Of a stretch of DNA of 58,214 nucleotides, positions 9,417 to 18,237 are shown one piece after another. The stretch covers positions 1 through 58,214 of the forward strand of contig NZ_CAJYTI010000022.1 in the NCBI RefSeq assembly GCF_913777625.1. The letters run 5' to 3'. Source of the DNA: an uncultured Sphingomonas sp. Its GTDB lineage: Bacteria > Pseudomonadota > Alphaproteobacteria > Sphingomonadales > Sphingomonadaceae. Position 1 is the first letter of the stretch. Every line of letters starts with the position of its first letter. The notes under the pieces are model-generated. The model saw nothing but the letters and a program-made list of their open reading frames with translations, ran no database searches and had not been told where the DNA came from. The position numbers and the translations under genes are program-made.

Positions 9417-9446
9417 GGCGGCCATGGAATGCCATGGCCGCCTTTC
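9417..9446. terminator. Bidirectional intrinsic terminator
   Basis: GGCGGCCATGG (9417-9427), loop AATG, then CCATGGCCGCC (9432-9442), with an A-run before and a T-rich run after. It sits between the convergent manD and methyltransferase genes and can stop both. A second GC hairpin at about 9381-9399 lies just upstream. Confidence 0.88.
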
Positions 9447-9466
9447 TTGTTTCTGATGGCGAAGGT

Positions 9467-10090
9467 TCAGTCCTTCCACGCCCACCAGAGCTGGGCCGGC
9501 GGGATGTTCCACCATTCCATCTCGTGTTCGATATGGTCCCAGTGCGGGGTCAGGAAGTTCCGGACGTTCGGGTTGTACTGGTAGACCAGGAACGCGCCGC
9601 CGGGCCGCAGGATCTCGCGGGTCGCCTGGGCGATCGCGTCGCCCACGCCGTCGGGCAACGTCGAGAAGGGCAGGCCCGAAGCGATATAATCGGCCTGCGC
9701 GAAGCCATTGTCGCGCACGATCTTCTGCACATCGGCCGCCGAGCCGAGCACCGCGACGAAACGCGGATCGTCGATCGACTGGCGCAGATAGCGGATGAAA
9801 TCGGGGTTGGTGTCGATCACGATCAGCTTGCCGTCGGGCGCGAGGCGCTCGAGGATCGGGCGGCTGAAGGTGCCGACGCCCGGGCCATATTCGACGAACA
9901 ATTTGGTGTTCGCCCAGTCGACCTTGCTCAGCATCCGGCGAATCAGACGGCCCGAGGACTGGGCGACCGCACCGACCATCACCGGGCGCTTGAGGAACTG
10001 CTGCAGGAAGAACATCGTCGGCGAGGGCACACCGGCGGGGCGGCTGCGGCGGGTGCTGCGGCGCTTGGCGGTGGCGGTCGAAGGGGGCAT
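9467..10090 (-). CDS. SAM-dependent methyltransferase, phospholipid N-methyltransferase-like
   Basis: 207 aa. The start is the ATG at 10090, which has TAAGGAAG six bases upstream; the longer open frame (to 11011) is a shadow of psd. The SAM-binding motif I is VEYGPGVGTFSRPIL, followed by LIVIDTNPDFIRYL. The C-terminus is rich in Trp (HEMEWWNIPPAQLWWAWKD). The family includes PmtA-type enzymes that convert phosphatidylethanolamine to phosphatidylcholine, and the protein resembles rRNA adenine dimethylases in its first motif. Divergent neighbours psd and pssA make the PE substrate, which supports the phospholipid role. The product is still inferred. Confidence 0.72.
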   Translation of the reverse strand: MPPSTATAKRRSTRRSRPAGVPSPTMFFLQQFLKRPVMVGAVAQSSGRLIRRMLSKVDWANTKLFVEYGPGVGTFSRPILERLAPDGKLIVIDTNPDFIRYLRQSIDDPRFVAVLGSAADVQKIVRDNGFAQADYIASGLPFSTLPDGVGDAIAQATREILRPGGAFLVYQYNPNVRNFLTPHWDHIEHEMEWWNIPPAQLWWAWKD

Positions 10091-10285
10091 GGGCTTCCTT
10101 ACGAAAATATTACGCTTCAGAGACATCGCCTGCGCAAAATCTTTCCAACATGCAAGCGATGGCGTCGCAAATCGGTCCCGATCCTGGCCAGGAGACAACG
10201 CGGCGCGGCGGCTTTGTTGCCCTGTACCCCGGCTGTTCGCACGATACTCTAGGAAAAGCGCGGTCGGGCGGCTACACCTGTACGC

Positions 10286-11014
10286 ATGACATCGCTCGAT
10301 AAGCCCCCGGTCGGTACCTCGACGGTGAAGTGGCGTTTTCCCGATATCCACCCCGAAGGCCGCAAATATGTGCTGATCGCCGCAGCGATCGCGCTGGCAA
10401 GCCTTTGGGTATGGGACGTCCTCACCTGGCCGCTGCTGTTCCTGACGCTGGGCGTCGCTGCCTTTTTCCGCGATCCCGTCCGGGTGACGCCGGTCGTGGA
10501 AGGCGCGCTTGTTTCCCCTGCTGATGGCCTCGTCACGATGATCCAGCGCGTGCCGCTGCCGCCGGAACTGACGGGCCCGCACGCGCTCGGCAACGCACCG
10601 ATGGTCCGCGTGTCGATTTTCATGAGCGTGTTCGACGTCCATGTGAACCGCACGCCGATTACCGGTACGATCCGCCACGTCATCTATATCTCGGGCAAGT
10701 TCCTCAACGCCGACCTCGACAAGGCGAGCGAAGAAAATGAGCGCCAGCACCTCGTCGTCGAGGATCGCGACGGGCTGCGCATCGGCTTCACTCAGATCGC
10801 CGGCCTGGTTGCGCGCCGCATCGTCGCCTTCGTCAAGCCGGGCGACATGGTCGTTGCCGGCCAGCGCATCGGCCTCATTCGCTTCGGCAGCCGCGTCGAC
10901 ATCTTCCTGCCCGAGGAATATGGCGCGCAGGTCGTTCTCGGCCAACGCACCATCGCCGGCGAGACGATCATCGCCCGCCGCAACGTCGCAAGTGCAACCG
11001 GGGTGGCGCAATGA
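10286..11014 (+). CDS. psd: Phosphatidylserine decarboxylase
   Basis: 242 aa, the short form found in alphaproteobacteria. It turns phosphatidylserine into phosphatidylethanolamine at the inner membrane. A pyruvoyl group is formed by self-cleavage between Gly201 and Ser202 in the motif RFGSRVD. Two hydrophobic stretches near residues 28-60 anchor it. The conserved FRDP, SPADG and [10 protein letters not shown] segments are present. The stop overlaps the pssA start (ATGA), so the two consecutive PE-synthesis steps are translationally coupled. Confidence 0.93.
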   Translation: MTSLDKPPVGTSTVKWRFPDIHPEGRKYVLIAAAIALASLWVWDVLTWPLLFLTLGVAAFFRDPVRVTPVVEGALVSPADGLVTMIQRVPLPPELTGPHALGNAPMVRVSIFMSVFDVHVNRTPITGTIRHVIYISGKFLNADLDKASEENERQHLVVEDRDGLRIGFTQIAGLVARRIVAFVKPGDMVVAGQRIGLIRFGSRVDIFLPEEYGAQVVLGQRTIAGETIIARRNVASATGVAQ

Positions 11015-11865
11015 GCGACGAAACCCCGCGCGTCCGGCGCGGGCTGGCCCGGCGCTCTGCTCAGGGGCGTCCGCCGGGGCGCCGCCCGGGGCTCCCTCGC
11101 GGCATTCCGCTGCGCGCCGTGCTGCCGAACGCTGTCACTGCGCTCGCCCTGTGCTCGGGCCTCACCGGCATCCGTTTCGCGATCCTCGGCAACTGGGAAG
11201 CCGCGGTACTGATGGTGCTCGCCGCGGCGGTCCTCGACGGGATCGACGGGCGCATTGCCCGCCTGGTTCGCGCCGAGAGCCGTTTCGGTGCGGAACTCGA
11301 CAGCCTGTCGGACGCCATTTCGTTCGGCGTCGCGCCGGCGCTGATTCTGTACCTCTGGTCGCTTCAGTCCCTCGGCCGATTTGGCTGGCTGGTCGCACTC
11401 CTCCACGCGCTCTTCTGCGCACTGCGGCTCGCGCGCTTCAACGCGCAGATCGACCTTGCCGAACAGCCACACAAATCTGCCGGTTTCCTCACAGGCGTGC
11501 CAGCCCCTGCCGGGGCCGCGCTGGCGCTGACGCCGCTCTATCTCTGGCTATGGACCGGCGAACCGCTGACCCGCGCACCGATAGCGATCGCGATTTGGAC
11601 GGCGTTCATCGCCGTGCTGATGGTCTCCAGCGTCGCGACCTTCGGTCCCAAAATCCGGCTGCGCCAAAATGTCCGCTTCGAAGCGATCGCCGTGCTGGTC
11701 GCGCTGGCGGCTGCGCTGGTCTCGGCCCCCTGGACGACGCTGGCGATCGTGGCGATCGCCTACCTCGCCAGCATCCCGTTCAGCATCCGCGCCTATCGCC
11801 GGATCAGGCGACTGCGCACTGCGGACGAAGACGCGGCATCCGTGCCGGAGCAGACCGCACCCTGA
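11011..11865 (+). CDS. pssA: CDP-diacylglycerol--serine O-phosphatidyltransferase
   Basis: 284-aa integral membrane enzyme that makes phosphatidylserine from CDP-diacylglycerol and serine. The CDP-alcohol phosphotransferase signature is at residues 76-101, with Asp76, Asp79, Asp97 and Asp101 spaced as required (DGIDGRIAR, then AELDSLSD). The N-terminus is strongly basic and about six to eight membrane segments follow. It supplies the substrate of psd, with which it overlaps. Its last 62 bp overlap a convergent small gene on the minus strand. Confidence 0.92.
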   Translation: MSDETPRVRRGLARRSAQGRPPGRRPGLPRGIPLRAVLPNAVTALALCSGLTGIRFAILGNWEAAVLMVLAAAVLDGIDGRIARLVRAESRFGAELDSLSDAISFGVAPALILYLWSLQSLGRFGWLVALLHALFCALRLARFNAQIDLAEQPHKSAGFLTGVPAPAGAALALTPLYLWLWTGEPLTRAPIAIAIWTAFIAVLMVSSVATFGPKIRLRQNVRFEAIAVLVALAAALVSAPWTTLAIVAIAYLASIPFSIRAYRRIRRLRTADEDAASVPEQTAP

Positions 11866-12025
11866 CCCGCGACAGCCGCGGCGAGGGGGCGGGAAGTGCT
11901 ACCGGCCCTGCCACGCCGAACAATTCGGCAAAGCGATGCAACTGCGGACGAATGCTTGCATACAGCGTCCAGCATGCGGCCGCAAACGCGGCGCTGAACA
12001 GAAGAAAGACAGCGAATCCAGTCAT
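11804..12025 (-). CDS. Small single-pass membrane protein behind an SOS-type promoter
   Basis: 73 aa, not recognised as a known family. Residues 4-25 form one clear membrane segment (FAVFLLFSAAFAAACWTLYA), followed by a basic tail (RPQLHRF, then many Arg and Pro), which suggests a cytoplasmic C-terminus. I chose the ATG at 12025 because AGGAG lies 7 bases upstream; the frame is open to an ATG at 12133, but that codon lies inside the promoter described next. The 3' end overlaps pssA. Size, topology and LexA boxes resemble the SOS-induced membrane division inhibitors of other alphaproteobacteria (SidA of Caulobacter), but no sequence similarity is claimed. It could be spurious at its C-terminal part. 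Confidence 0.55.
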   Translation of the reverse strand: MTGFAVFLLFSAAFAAACWTLYASIRPQLHRFAELFGVAGPVALPAPSPRLSRVRVRSAPARMPRLRPQCAVA

Positions 12026-12121
12026 TACCCGGCTCCTGATCTTCAACGCCGATCCCAGCGGAACCCAAGACCCTCGAACCGCCGAGAGTCCTGCCTGTTC
12101 CATCAATCGCGTTCTGATCGC

Positions 12122-12170
12122 TGTATGTTCCATTCATGTTCCGCCGTCAAGCGATGTTCTGATAATGTTC
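12122..12170 (-). promoter_or_regulatory. Candidate LexA-controlled promoter with two SOS boxes
   Basis: Alphaproteobacterial LexA binds GTTC-N7-GTTC. Two perfect matches occur: 12127-12141 and 12156-12170. On the minus strand a -35 TTGACG (12150-12145) and a -10-like CATACA (12127-12122) are separated by 17 bp. The first LexA box fills that spacer and the second lies just upstream of the -35, the standard design of a strongly repressed SOS promoter. Transcription would run toward the small membrane protein starting at 12025. The -10 is weak. Confidence 0.65.
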
Positions 12171-12300
12171 CAGCTTGTGCCGGGGCGCGCAATCGACTAA
12201 GCGGCCCGCCTCAACCCCGCATGGGAAGCATCATAACCCGGTGTTCGGAGCCTCTCCGAATTCCCGCTTCCCAGAGGACCAACCGGAAGGAGTTATCCCT

Positions 12301-13056
12301 ATGGCGGCACCTGTCGTCTCCATGCAGCAGCTGCTCGAGTCGGGCGCACACTTCGGTCACCAGACCCACCGCTGGAACCCGAAGATGAAGCCCTACATCT
12401 TCGGTGAGCGCAACGGCGTTCACATCATCGACCTGTCGCAGACCGTTCCGCTTTTCGCACGCGCGCTCGAGTTCGTTAGCTCGACCGTCGCCGCCGGCGG
12501 CAAGGTGCTGTTCGTCGGTACCAAGCGCCAGGCGCAGGAGCCGATCGCCGAGGCAGCGCGTCGTGCGGGCCAGCACTTCGTCAACCACCGCTGGCTGGGC
12601 GGCATGCTCACCAACTGGAAGACCATCAGCAACTCGATCAAGCGCCTCAAGACGCTCGAAGAGCAGCTGTCGGGCGACACGCACGGCCTCACCAAGAAGG
12701 AAGTGCTCCAGCTCACCCGCGAGCGCGACAAGCTCGAGCTCTCGCTCGGCGGCATCCGCGACATGGGCGGCATCCCCGACATCATGTTCGTGATCGACGC
12801 GAACAAGGAAGAGCTGGCGATCAAGGAAGCCAACACGCTCGGCATCCCCGTCGTCGCCGTGCTCGACTCGAACGTTTCGCCGGACGGCATCGCGTTCCCG
12901 GTTCCGGGCAACGACGACGCCAGCCGTGCCATCCGCCTTTACTGCGAAGCCATTGCCATCGCCGCGACCCGCGGCGGCCGCGAGGCGCTGATGCAGCAGG
13001 GCTATGACTTCGGTGCTGCCGAGCAGCCGCCGGTCGAGGAAGCCGTCGAAGGCTGA
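12301..13056 (+). CDS. rpsB: 30S ribosomal protein S2
   Basis: 251 aa. It starts with the family N-terminus ([20 protein letters not shown] from residue 9) and keeps FVGTKRQAQ and [14 protein letters not shown]. The ATG has AAGGAG nine bases upstream. S2 binds late to the head-body junction of the small subunit. The open frame extends upstream without a start signal. The leader of about 130 bp has no gene and may contain the S2 autoregulation site known for this gene in other bacteria, which I cannot show here. tsf follows after a hairpin. Confidence 0.97.
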   Translation: MAAPVVSMQQLLESGAHFGHQTHRWNPKMKPYIFGERNGVHIIDLSQTVPLFARALEFVSSTVAAGGKVLFVGTKRQAQEPIAEAARRAGQHFVNHRWLGGMLTNWKTISNSIKRLKTLEEQLSGDTHGLTKKEVLQLTRERDKLELSLGGIRDMGGIPDIMFVIDANKEELAIKEANTLGIPVVAVLDSNVSPDGIAFPVPGNDDASRAIRLYCEAIAIAATRGGREALMQQGYDFGAAEQPPVEEAVEG

Positions 13057-13079
13057 TCGCCCGCGTCATCGAACCGTAA

Positions 13080-13122
13080 TCGGGGCGGGGCAGGGCAACG
13101 CGCACTGCTCCGCCCGACTTTT
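13080..13122 (+). terminator. Hairpin between rpsB and tsf (partial terminator)
   Basis: A GC-rich arm starting TCGGGGCGGGGCAG pairs with CTGCTCCGCCCGA (13105-13117) and is followed by CTTTT. It lies inside the rpsB-tsf operon, so it probably works as a leaky terminator or attenuator that sets the S2 to EF-Ts ratio. Confidence 0.6.
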
Positions 13123-13139
13123 AACTGAGGAATAGAGAC

Positions 13140-14069
13140 ATGGCCGAGATCACTGCAGCCGCCGTCAAGGAACTCCGCGAAAAGAGCGGCGCCGGCATGA
13201 TGGATTGCAAGAAGGCGCTCTCCGAGACCAACGGTGACATGGAAGCCGCGGCCGACTGGCTGCGCGCCAAGGGCCTCGCCGCTGCCGCCAAGAAGTCGAG
13301 CCGCACCGCCGCCGAAGGCCTGGTCGGCCTGGCGGTTGCCGGCACCAAGGGTGTCGCCGTCGAGGTGAACTCGCAGACCGACTTCGTCGCCAAGAACGAG
13401 ATCTTCCAGAACTTCGTCCGCGAGACCACCACCCTGGCGCTGGAAGCCGGCGACGACATCACGACCATCAAGGGCGCGAAGATGGAGTCGGGCCAGACCG
13501 TCGACGAGACGCTGACCGCCAACATCGCCACGATCGGCGAGAACCAGGTGCTGCGTCGCGCCAAGAAGGTCGAAGTCGCCAAGGGCGCGGTGATCCCGTA
13601 CGTCCACAATGCGGCGGCCCCGGGCCTCGGCAAGATCGGCGTTCTCGTCGCGCTGGAATCGGAAGCCGGTGTCGACGTGCTCGAGCCGCTCGGCAAGCAG
13701 CTGGCTATGCACATCGCCGCCGCCTTCCCGCTGGCGCTCGACGAGAGCGGCCTGGACCAGGACGTGCTCGCCCGCGAGCGTGCGATCGCGGCCGAGAAGG
13801 CCTCCGAGAGCGGCAAGCCGGCCGAGATCATCGAGAAGATGGTCGACGGCGCGGTGAAGAAGTTCGCCAAGGAAAACGCCCTGCTCAGCCAGCTGTTCGT
13901 GATGGACGGCAAGACCCCGGTGTCCGACGTCATCGCCAAGGCGGCGAAGGATTCGGGCTCGGCGATCGTGCTGAAGGACTATGTCCGCTTCCAGCTCGGC
14001 GAAGGCATCGAGAAGGAAGAGAGCGACTTCGCTGCCGAAGTGGCGGCGACGGCCGGTCTCACCAAGTAA
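13140..14069 (+). CDS. tsf: Elongation factor Ts
   Basis: 309 aa, the usual length. The N-terminal UBA-like domain begins [19 protein letters not shown], and the core motif [13 protein letters not shown] that contacts EF-Tu (Asp-Phe pair) is present. EF-Ts exchanges GDP for GTP on EF-Tu. It follows rpsB as in most bacteria, with GAGGAATAG just before the ATG. Confidence 0.97.
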   Translation: MAEITAAAVKELREKSGAGMMDCKKALSETNGDMEAAADWLRAKGLAAAAKKSSRTAAEGLVGLAVAGTKGVAVEVNSQTDFVAKNEIFQNFVRETTTLALEAGDDITTIKGAKMESGQTVDETLTANIATIGENQVLRRAKKVEVAKGAVIPYVHNAAAPGLGKIGVLVALESEAGVDVLEPLGKQLAMHIAAAFPLALDESGLDQDVLARERAIAAEKASESGKPAEIIEKMVDGAVKKFAKENALLSQLFVMDGKTPVSDVIAKAAKDSGSAIVLKDYVRFQLGEGIEKEESDFAAEVAATAGLTK

Positions 14070-14083
14070 TCAGGCGCGCCGGG

Positions 14084-14108
14084 AAGGGCCGTTTCGGCGG
14101 CCTTTCTC
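14084..14108 (+). terminator. Weak terminator hairpin after tsf
   Basis: AAGGGCCG (14084-14091) and CGGCCTTT (14098-14105) can pair with one mismatch around a short loop, and the 3' arm ends in a short T-run. It lies 15 bp after the tsf stop. The short T-run makes it weak. Confidence 0.4.
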
Positions 14109-14192
14109 CGGCATCCCCGCTTGTTCGCGCGGCGCGGCTCCTCTAGGGTCCGCGCCGCTTCGCTGTCCGCTTCTCAAGATTTCAGGAACCCC

Positions 14193-14921
14193 ATGACTGC
14201 TCCGACCTTCCGCCGCATCCTTCTCAAGCTGTCGGGGGAGGTCCTGATGGGCCAGGGCCAGTTCGGCATCGATCCGGAGACCTGCGAGCGCGTCGCGCTC
14301 GAGGTGAAGGAGGCCAAGGAAAGCGGCCTGGAAATCTGCATGACCGTCGGCGGCGGCAACATCTTCCGCGGCATTGCGGGCGCGGCGCAGGGCTTCGACC
14401 GCGCCAGCGCCGATTACATGGGCATGCTCGCCACCGTGATGAACGCGCTCGCCATGCAGAACGCGCTGGAGAAGGTGGGCGTCGAGACCCGCGTCCAGTC
14501 CGCCATCCCGATGGCCAGCGTCTGCGAGCCCTATATCCGCCGCCGCGCCGAGCGGCACATGGAGAAGGGCCGCGTCGTGCTGTTCGCGGCCGGCACCGGC
14601 CTGCCGTTCTTCACCACCGACACGACGGCGGCGCTGCGGGCGGCCGAGATGAAGTGCGATGCGCTGTTCAAGGGCACCTCGGTCGACGGCGTGTACGATG
14701 CCGATCCCAAGAAGGTGCCGACCGCGACGCGCTACGAGACGCTCAGCTACGACCGCGTCCTCGCCGACAATCTGAAGGTGATGGACGCCTCTGCCGTCGC
14801 GCTGTGCCGCGACAACCATATTCCGATCGTGGTGTTCAACATCCGCGGCGAGGGCAATCTCGCCTCGGTGCTCCGGGGCGAGGGGACTTCCACCATCGTC
14901 CAGGATGCGAACGCCGCGTAA
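14193..14921 (+). CDS. pyrH: Uridylate kinase
   Basis: 242 aa. It phosphorylates UMP to UDP with ATP as a hexamer of the amino-acid kinase fold. Motifs are [13 protein letters not shown] at the N-terminus, VGGGNIFRG (phosphate loop), [12 protein letters not shown] and [15 protein letters not shown] chose the ATG at 14193; an earlier in-frame start at 14121 would add 24 residues absent from the family. It is followed by frr, the usual neighbour. Confidence 0.96.
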   Translation: MTAPTFRRILLKLSGEVLMGQGQFGIDPETCERVALEVKEAKESGLEICMTVGGGNIFRGIAGAAQGFDRASADYMGMLATVMNALAMQNALEKVGVETRVQSAIPMASVCEPYIRRRAERHMEKGRVVLFAAGTGLPFFTTDTTAALRAAEMKCDALFKGTSVDGVYDADPKKVPTATRYETLSYDRVLADNLKVMDASAVALCRDNHIPIVVFNIRGEGNLASVLRGEGTSTIVQDANAA

Positions 14922-14951
14922 CCCGTACCACAAGCTTCAAGGAGAGCCGAA

Positions 14952-15509
14952 ATGGCCGCTTACGACAAGGCAGACCTCGAGCGCCGCATGGCCGGCGCAG
15001 TGGAATCGCTCAAGCACGATCTGACCGGTCTGCGCACCGGCCGCGCCTCGACCACCTTGCTCGATCCGGTTACCGTCGAGGTCTATGGCTCGCACATGCC
15101 GATCACCCAGGTGGCGACCGTCTCGGCCCCCGAGCCGCGCCTGCTTTCGGTGCAGGTGTGGGACAAGTCGAACGTCGGCCCGGTCGACAAGGCGATCCGC
15201 TCGGCCGGTCTCGGCCTCAACCCGATCGTCGATGGCCAGACCCTCCGCCTGCCGATCCCGGACCTGACCGAGGAGCGCCGCAAGGAACTCGCCAAGCTGG
15301 CGAACCAGTATGCGGAAAAGGCCCGCATCGCCGCACGCAACGTGCGCCGCGACGGCATGGACAGCCTGAAGACCGACGAGAAGAAGGGCGTGTTCGGCGA
15401 GGACGAGCGCAAGCGCCACGAAACCGACGTCCAGAAGCTGACCGACGCGACGATCGCCGATATCGACGCGGCGGCGGCGGCCAAGGAAAAGGAAATCCTG
15501 GGCAAGTGA
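14952..15509 (+). CDS. frr: Ribosome recycling factor
   Basis: 185 aa, exactly the family length. It splits the post-termination ribosome together with EF-G. The typical segments are [34 protein letters not shown] and [10 protein letters not shown]. The ATG has AAGGAGAG seven bases upstream. It lies between pyrH and uppS in the conserved order. Confidence 0.97.
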   Translation: MAAYDKADLERRMAGAVESLKHDLTGLRTGRASTTLLDPVTVEVYGSHMPITQVATVSAPEPRLLSVQVWDKSNVGPVDKAIRSAGLGLNPIVDGQTLRLPIPDLTEERRKELAKLANQYAEKARIAARNVRRDGMDSLKTDEKKGVFGEDERKRHETDVQKLTDATIADIDAAAAAKEKEILGK

Positions 15510-15527
15510 TCCGCCCCGGGGTTTCTG

Positions 15528-16286
15528 GTGCGGCCGGAAGGGCAGGGCGCGGTGGCCGTTAAGCTGGCTTCCGCTTCGGGCGGCGAGACGCCGCCGCCCC
15601 GCCATGTCGCGATCATCATGGACGGAAACGGCCGCTGGGCGAAGAAGCGGCTGCTGCCACGCATCGCCGGGCATCGGCAGGGCGTGGAGGCAGTCCGCCG
15701 TGTCGCGCGCGCGGCCCGCACGCTCGGCATCGAGGTGCTGACGCTCTACGCCTTCTCGTCCGAGAACTGGCGACGCCCCGAGGAGGAAGTCGGCGCGCTG
15801 ATGGGACTGCTGCGGCAGTTCCTGGCGAGCGAACTCGACGAGCTGATCGCCGAGGGCGTGCAGCTCAAGGTGATCGGAGACTGGCGCAGCCTCTCGCCCG
15901 ATCTCGTGGCGATGATCGAGGGCGCGGTTGCGCGTACGGCCGGCAACCCGGGGCCGACGTTGGTGATCGCGCTCAATTATGGCGCGCAGGCGGAAATCCT
16001 CGCAGCGACCCGGCGGCTCGCCGAGCAGGTGCGCGACGGCACGCTCGATCCCGCCGCGATCGACGAGGCCTGCTTCGACGGCGAGCTCGAGACGGCGGGG
16101 CTGCCGCCGCTCGACCTGCTGATCCGCACCTCGGGTGAGCAGCGGCTTTCCAATTTCCTGCTGTGGCAGGCTGCCTATGCCGAGCTGCTGTTCGTCGACA
16201 CGCTCTGGCCGGATTTCGACGAAAAGACCCTCGCCGACGCACTCTGCGCGTTCGGGCGGCGGCAACGCCGGTTCGGTGGCCTGTGA
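15528..16286 (+). CDS. uppS: Undecaprenyl diphosphate synthase (cis-prenyltransferase)
   Basis: Up to 252 aa. It makes the C55 lipid carrier for peptidoglycan and other wall polymers. Motifs are HVAIIMDGNGRWAKKR with the catalytic Asp, LTLYAFSSENWRRP, and RTSGEQRLSNFLLWQ, followed by YAELLF near the end. There is no ATG; the longest version uses GTG at 15528, but GTG at 15552 is closer to a GGAAGGG ribosome site and may be the true start. The stop overlaps the cdsA start. Confidence 0.95.
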   Translation: MRPEGQGAVAVKLASASGGETPPPRHVAIIMDGNGRWAKKRLLPRIAGHRQGVEAVRRVARAARTLGIEVLTLYAFSSENWRRPEEEVGALMGLLRQFLASELDELIAEGVQLKVIGDWRSLSPDLVAMIEGAVARTAGNPGPTLVIALNYGAQAEILAATRRLAEQVRDGTLDPAAIDEACFDGELETAGLPPLDLLIRTSGEQRLSNFLLWQAAYAELLFVDTLWPDFDEKTLADALCAFGRRQRRFGGL

Positions 16287-17083
16287 GCAAGAATTCCGAC
16301 CTCCCCAAACGCGCCGTGGTGGGCCTAGCCCTGATCGGGCTGGCACTTGCCGCCTTATGGGCCGGCGGCTGGGGGTTCTGGCTGGTCATCACCGTGATGG
16401 CGGTGCTGATGATCGGCGAGTGGACGCTGCTCGCCGGCGACACGGCCAAACGCCGGTTTTCCCAATATGTGCTGATGGTGCCGCTGGCGATCCTGAGCCC
16501 CGGGGCTGCGGGACCTGGTTTCCTCGCGCTCGGCCTGGTGTTCGGCGCCTTCTTCTTCGTCGCGATCGTGACGCGGAGCGGCAAGCTGGGTCTCGGCCAG
16601 ATCTATGTCGGACTGCCGGTGCTTGCGCTGCTGCTGCTGCGGGATCACCCGCAGGGCTTTGCCGCGACCCTTTGGACGATGGCGATCGTCTGGGTATGCG
16701 ACAGCGGCGCCTATTTTGCCGGGCGCGCGATCGGTGGTCCGAAGCTGGCGCCGGGCATCAGCCCCAACAAGACCTGGGCGGGCTTCATCGGCGGCCTGGT
16801 CGCGTCCGTCGGCTTTACCGCCGCGTTCGTCGCGCTGGCGCCGGGTGTAGCGATCGGGTGGTGGATGGTGCTCGTCTCGCCGATCGTCGCCGTCGCGTCG
16901 CAGGTCGGCGATCTTTATGAAAGCCATTTGAAGCGCGTGGCGGGCGTGAAGGATTCGGGCACGCTGCTGCCGGGCCATGGTGGTATCCTCGACCGGCTCG
17001 ACGGCCTCGTCTTTGCCGCGCCGGTCGCGGCCCTGTTTTTTGCGGTCCATCATCAGGTGGCGCTGGGAGGTTTCTGGTGGTGA
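16283..17083 (+). CDS. cdsA: Phosphatidate cytidylyltransferase
   Basis: 266 aa with about seven to eight membrane segments. It makes CDP-diacylglycerol, the precursor of all phospholipids and the substrate of PssA in this window. The family signature near the end is complete (SQVGDLYESHLKRVAGVKDS, then GGILDRLDGL). The start is a GTG overlapping the uppS stop (GTGA). An earlier in-frame start would run into uppS and is rejected. Its end overlaps dxr by 7 bp. Confidence 0.95.
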   Translation: MSKNSDLPKRAVVGLALIGLALAALWAGGWGFWLVITVMAVLMIGEWTLLAGDTAKRRFSQYVLMVPLAILSPGAAGPGFLALGLVFGAFFFVAIVTRSGKLGLGQIYVGLPVLALLLLRDHPQGFAATLWTMAIVWVCDSGAYFAGRAIGGPKLAPGISPNKTWAGFIGGLVASVGFTAAFVALAPGVAIGWWMVLVSPIVAVASQVGDLYESHLKRVAGVKDSGTLLPGHGGILDRLDGLVFAAPVAALFFAVHHQVALGGFWW

Positions 17084-18237
17084 AGCGCGTTACGGTGCTG
17101 GGGGCGACCGGATCGGTCGGCACCTCGACGCTCGACCTGATCGAACGCAACGCCGATGCATTCGAAGTCGTGGCGCTGACTGCCAATTGCGATGTCGAGA
17201 AGCTTGCGGCCGCGGCGATCCGTACCCGCGCGCGCTACGCGGTGGTTGCCGACGAAACCTGCCTGCCGGCCCTGCGCGAGCGCCTTGCCGGAAGCGGCAC
17301 CGAGGCGCTGGGCGGGGCGCATGCGGTGTGCGACGTCGCGCGAATGGGCTCCGACTGGACGATGGCGGCGATCGTCGGCACCGCCGGCCTCAAGCCGGTG
17401 ATGGCAGCGCTCGAAGGCGGCGGGACGGTCGCGCTCGCCAACAAGGAGTCGCTGGTCTCGGCGGGCGAGGTGATGATGGCGGCCGCCCGCGCGCACGGCA
17501 CCACGCTGCTGCCGGTCGACTCGGAGCACAATGCGGTGTTCCAGTGCCTCGATCGCACCGCGCCCAAGGGCGTGCGCCGGATCATCCTCACGGCGAGCGG
17601 CGGCCCGTTCCGCGCAACGCCGAAGGAAGCGATGCGCGGCATCACGCCGGCGCAGGCGGTGGCGCACCCCAACTGGTCGATGGGTGCGAAGATCTCGGTC
17701 GATTCGGCGACGATGATGAACAAGGGTCTTGAGCTGATCGAGGCCTTCCACCTGTTCCCCGTTGCCGCCGAGCAGCTGACGGTGCTGGTGCACGCCCAGT
17801 CGGTGGTCCACTCGATGGTCGAATATGTCGACGGCTCGGTGCTGGCGCAGCTCGGCACGCCCGACATGCGCACGCCGATCGCCTATGCGCTGGCCTGGCC
17901 CGAGCGGATGGAGACGCCCTGCGCGCCGCTGGACCTTGCCGCAGTAGGCCGGCTCGACTTCGAAAATCCCGATCTCGATCGCTTCCCGGCGCTGGCGCTG
18001 GCGATCGAGGCGCTGAAGGCGGGCGGTGCGCGCCCGGCGATCCTCAACGCCGCCAACGAAGTCGCGGTCGCGGCCTTTCTTGCCGGGCGGATCGGATTTC
18101 TTGAAATTGCCGCAATCTCTGCCGATACGCTTAGCCGCTATGACCCGGCCGCTCCGGAAACGCTCGACGCCGTGCTGGCAATCGACGAAGAGGCGCGGAC
18201 TTTTGCGGCTGAGCGAGTGAAGGACTGCGTCGCTTGA
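17077..18237 (+). CDS. dxr: 1-deoxy-D-xylulose 5-phosphate reductoisomerase
   Basis: 386 aa. It catalyses the second step of the MEP isoprenoid pathway, feeding uppS. The NADPH motif GATGSVGTSTLDLI is at the N-terminus, LANKESLVSAG marks the hinge, VDSEHNAVFQCL carries the metal-binding acids, and ASGGPFR with WSMGAKISVDSATMMNKGLE forms the active-site loop. The GTG start at 17077 overlaps the end of cdsA. Confidence 0.97.
   Translation: MVKRVTVLGATGSVGTSTLDLIERNADAFEVVALTANCDVEKLAAAAIRTRARYAVVADETCLPALRERLAGSGTEALGGAHAVCDVARMGSDWTMAAIVGTAGLKPVMAALEGGGTVALANKESLVSAGEVMMAAARAHGTTLLPVDSEHNAVFQCLDRTAPKGVRRIILTASGGPFRATPKEAMRGITPAQAVAHPNWSMGAKISVDSATMMNKGLELIEAFHLFPVAAEQLTVLVHAQSVVHSMVEYVDGSVLAQLGTPDMRTPIAYALAWPERMETPCAPLDLAAVGRLDFENPDLDRFPALALAIEALKAGGARPAILNAANEVAVAAFLAGRIGFLEIAAISADTLSRYDPAAPETLDAVLAIDEEARTFAAERVKDCVA

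Noticed and set aside
12026..12133. Longer start (ATG at 12133) for the small SOS-linked protein
   Set aside because: It lies within the predicted -35/-10 spacer and would be upstream of the transcription start; the extra residues are not membrane-like, and 12025 has a good AGGAG.
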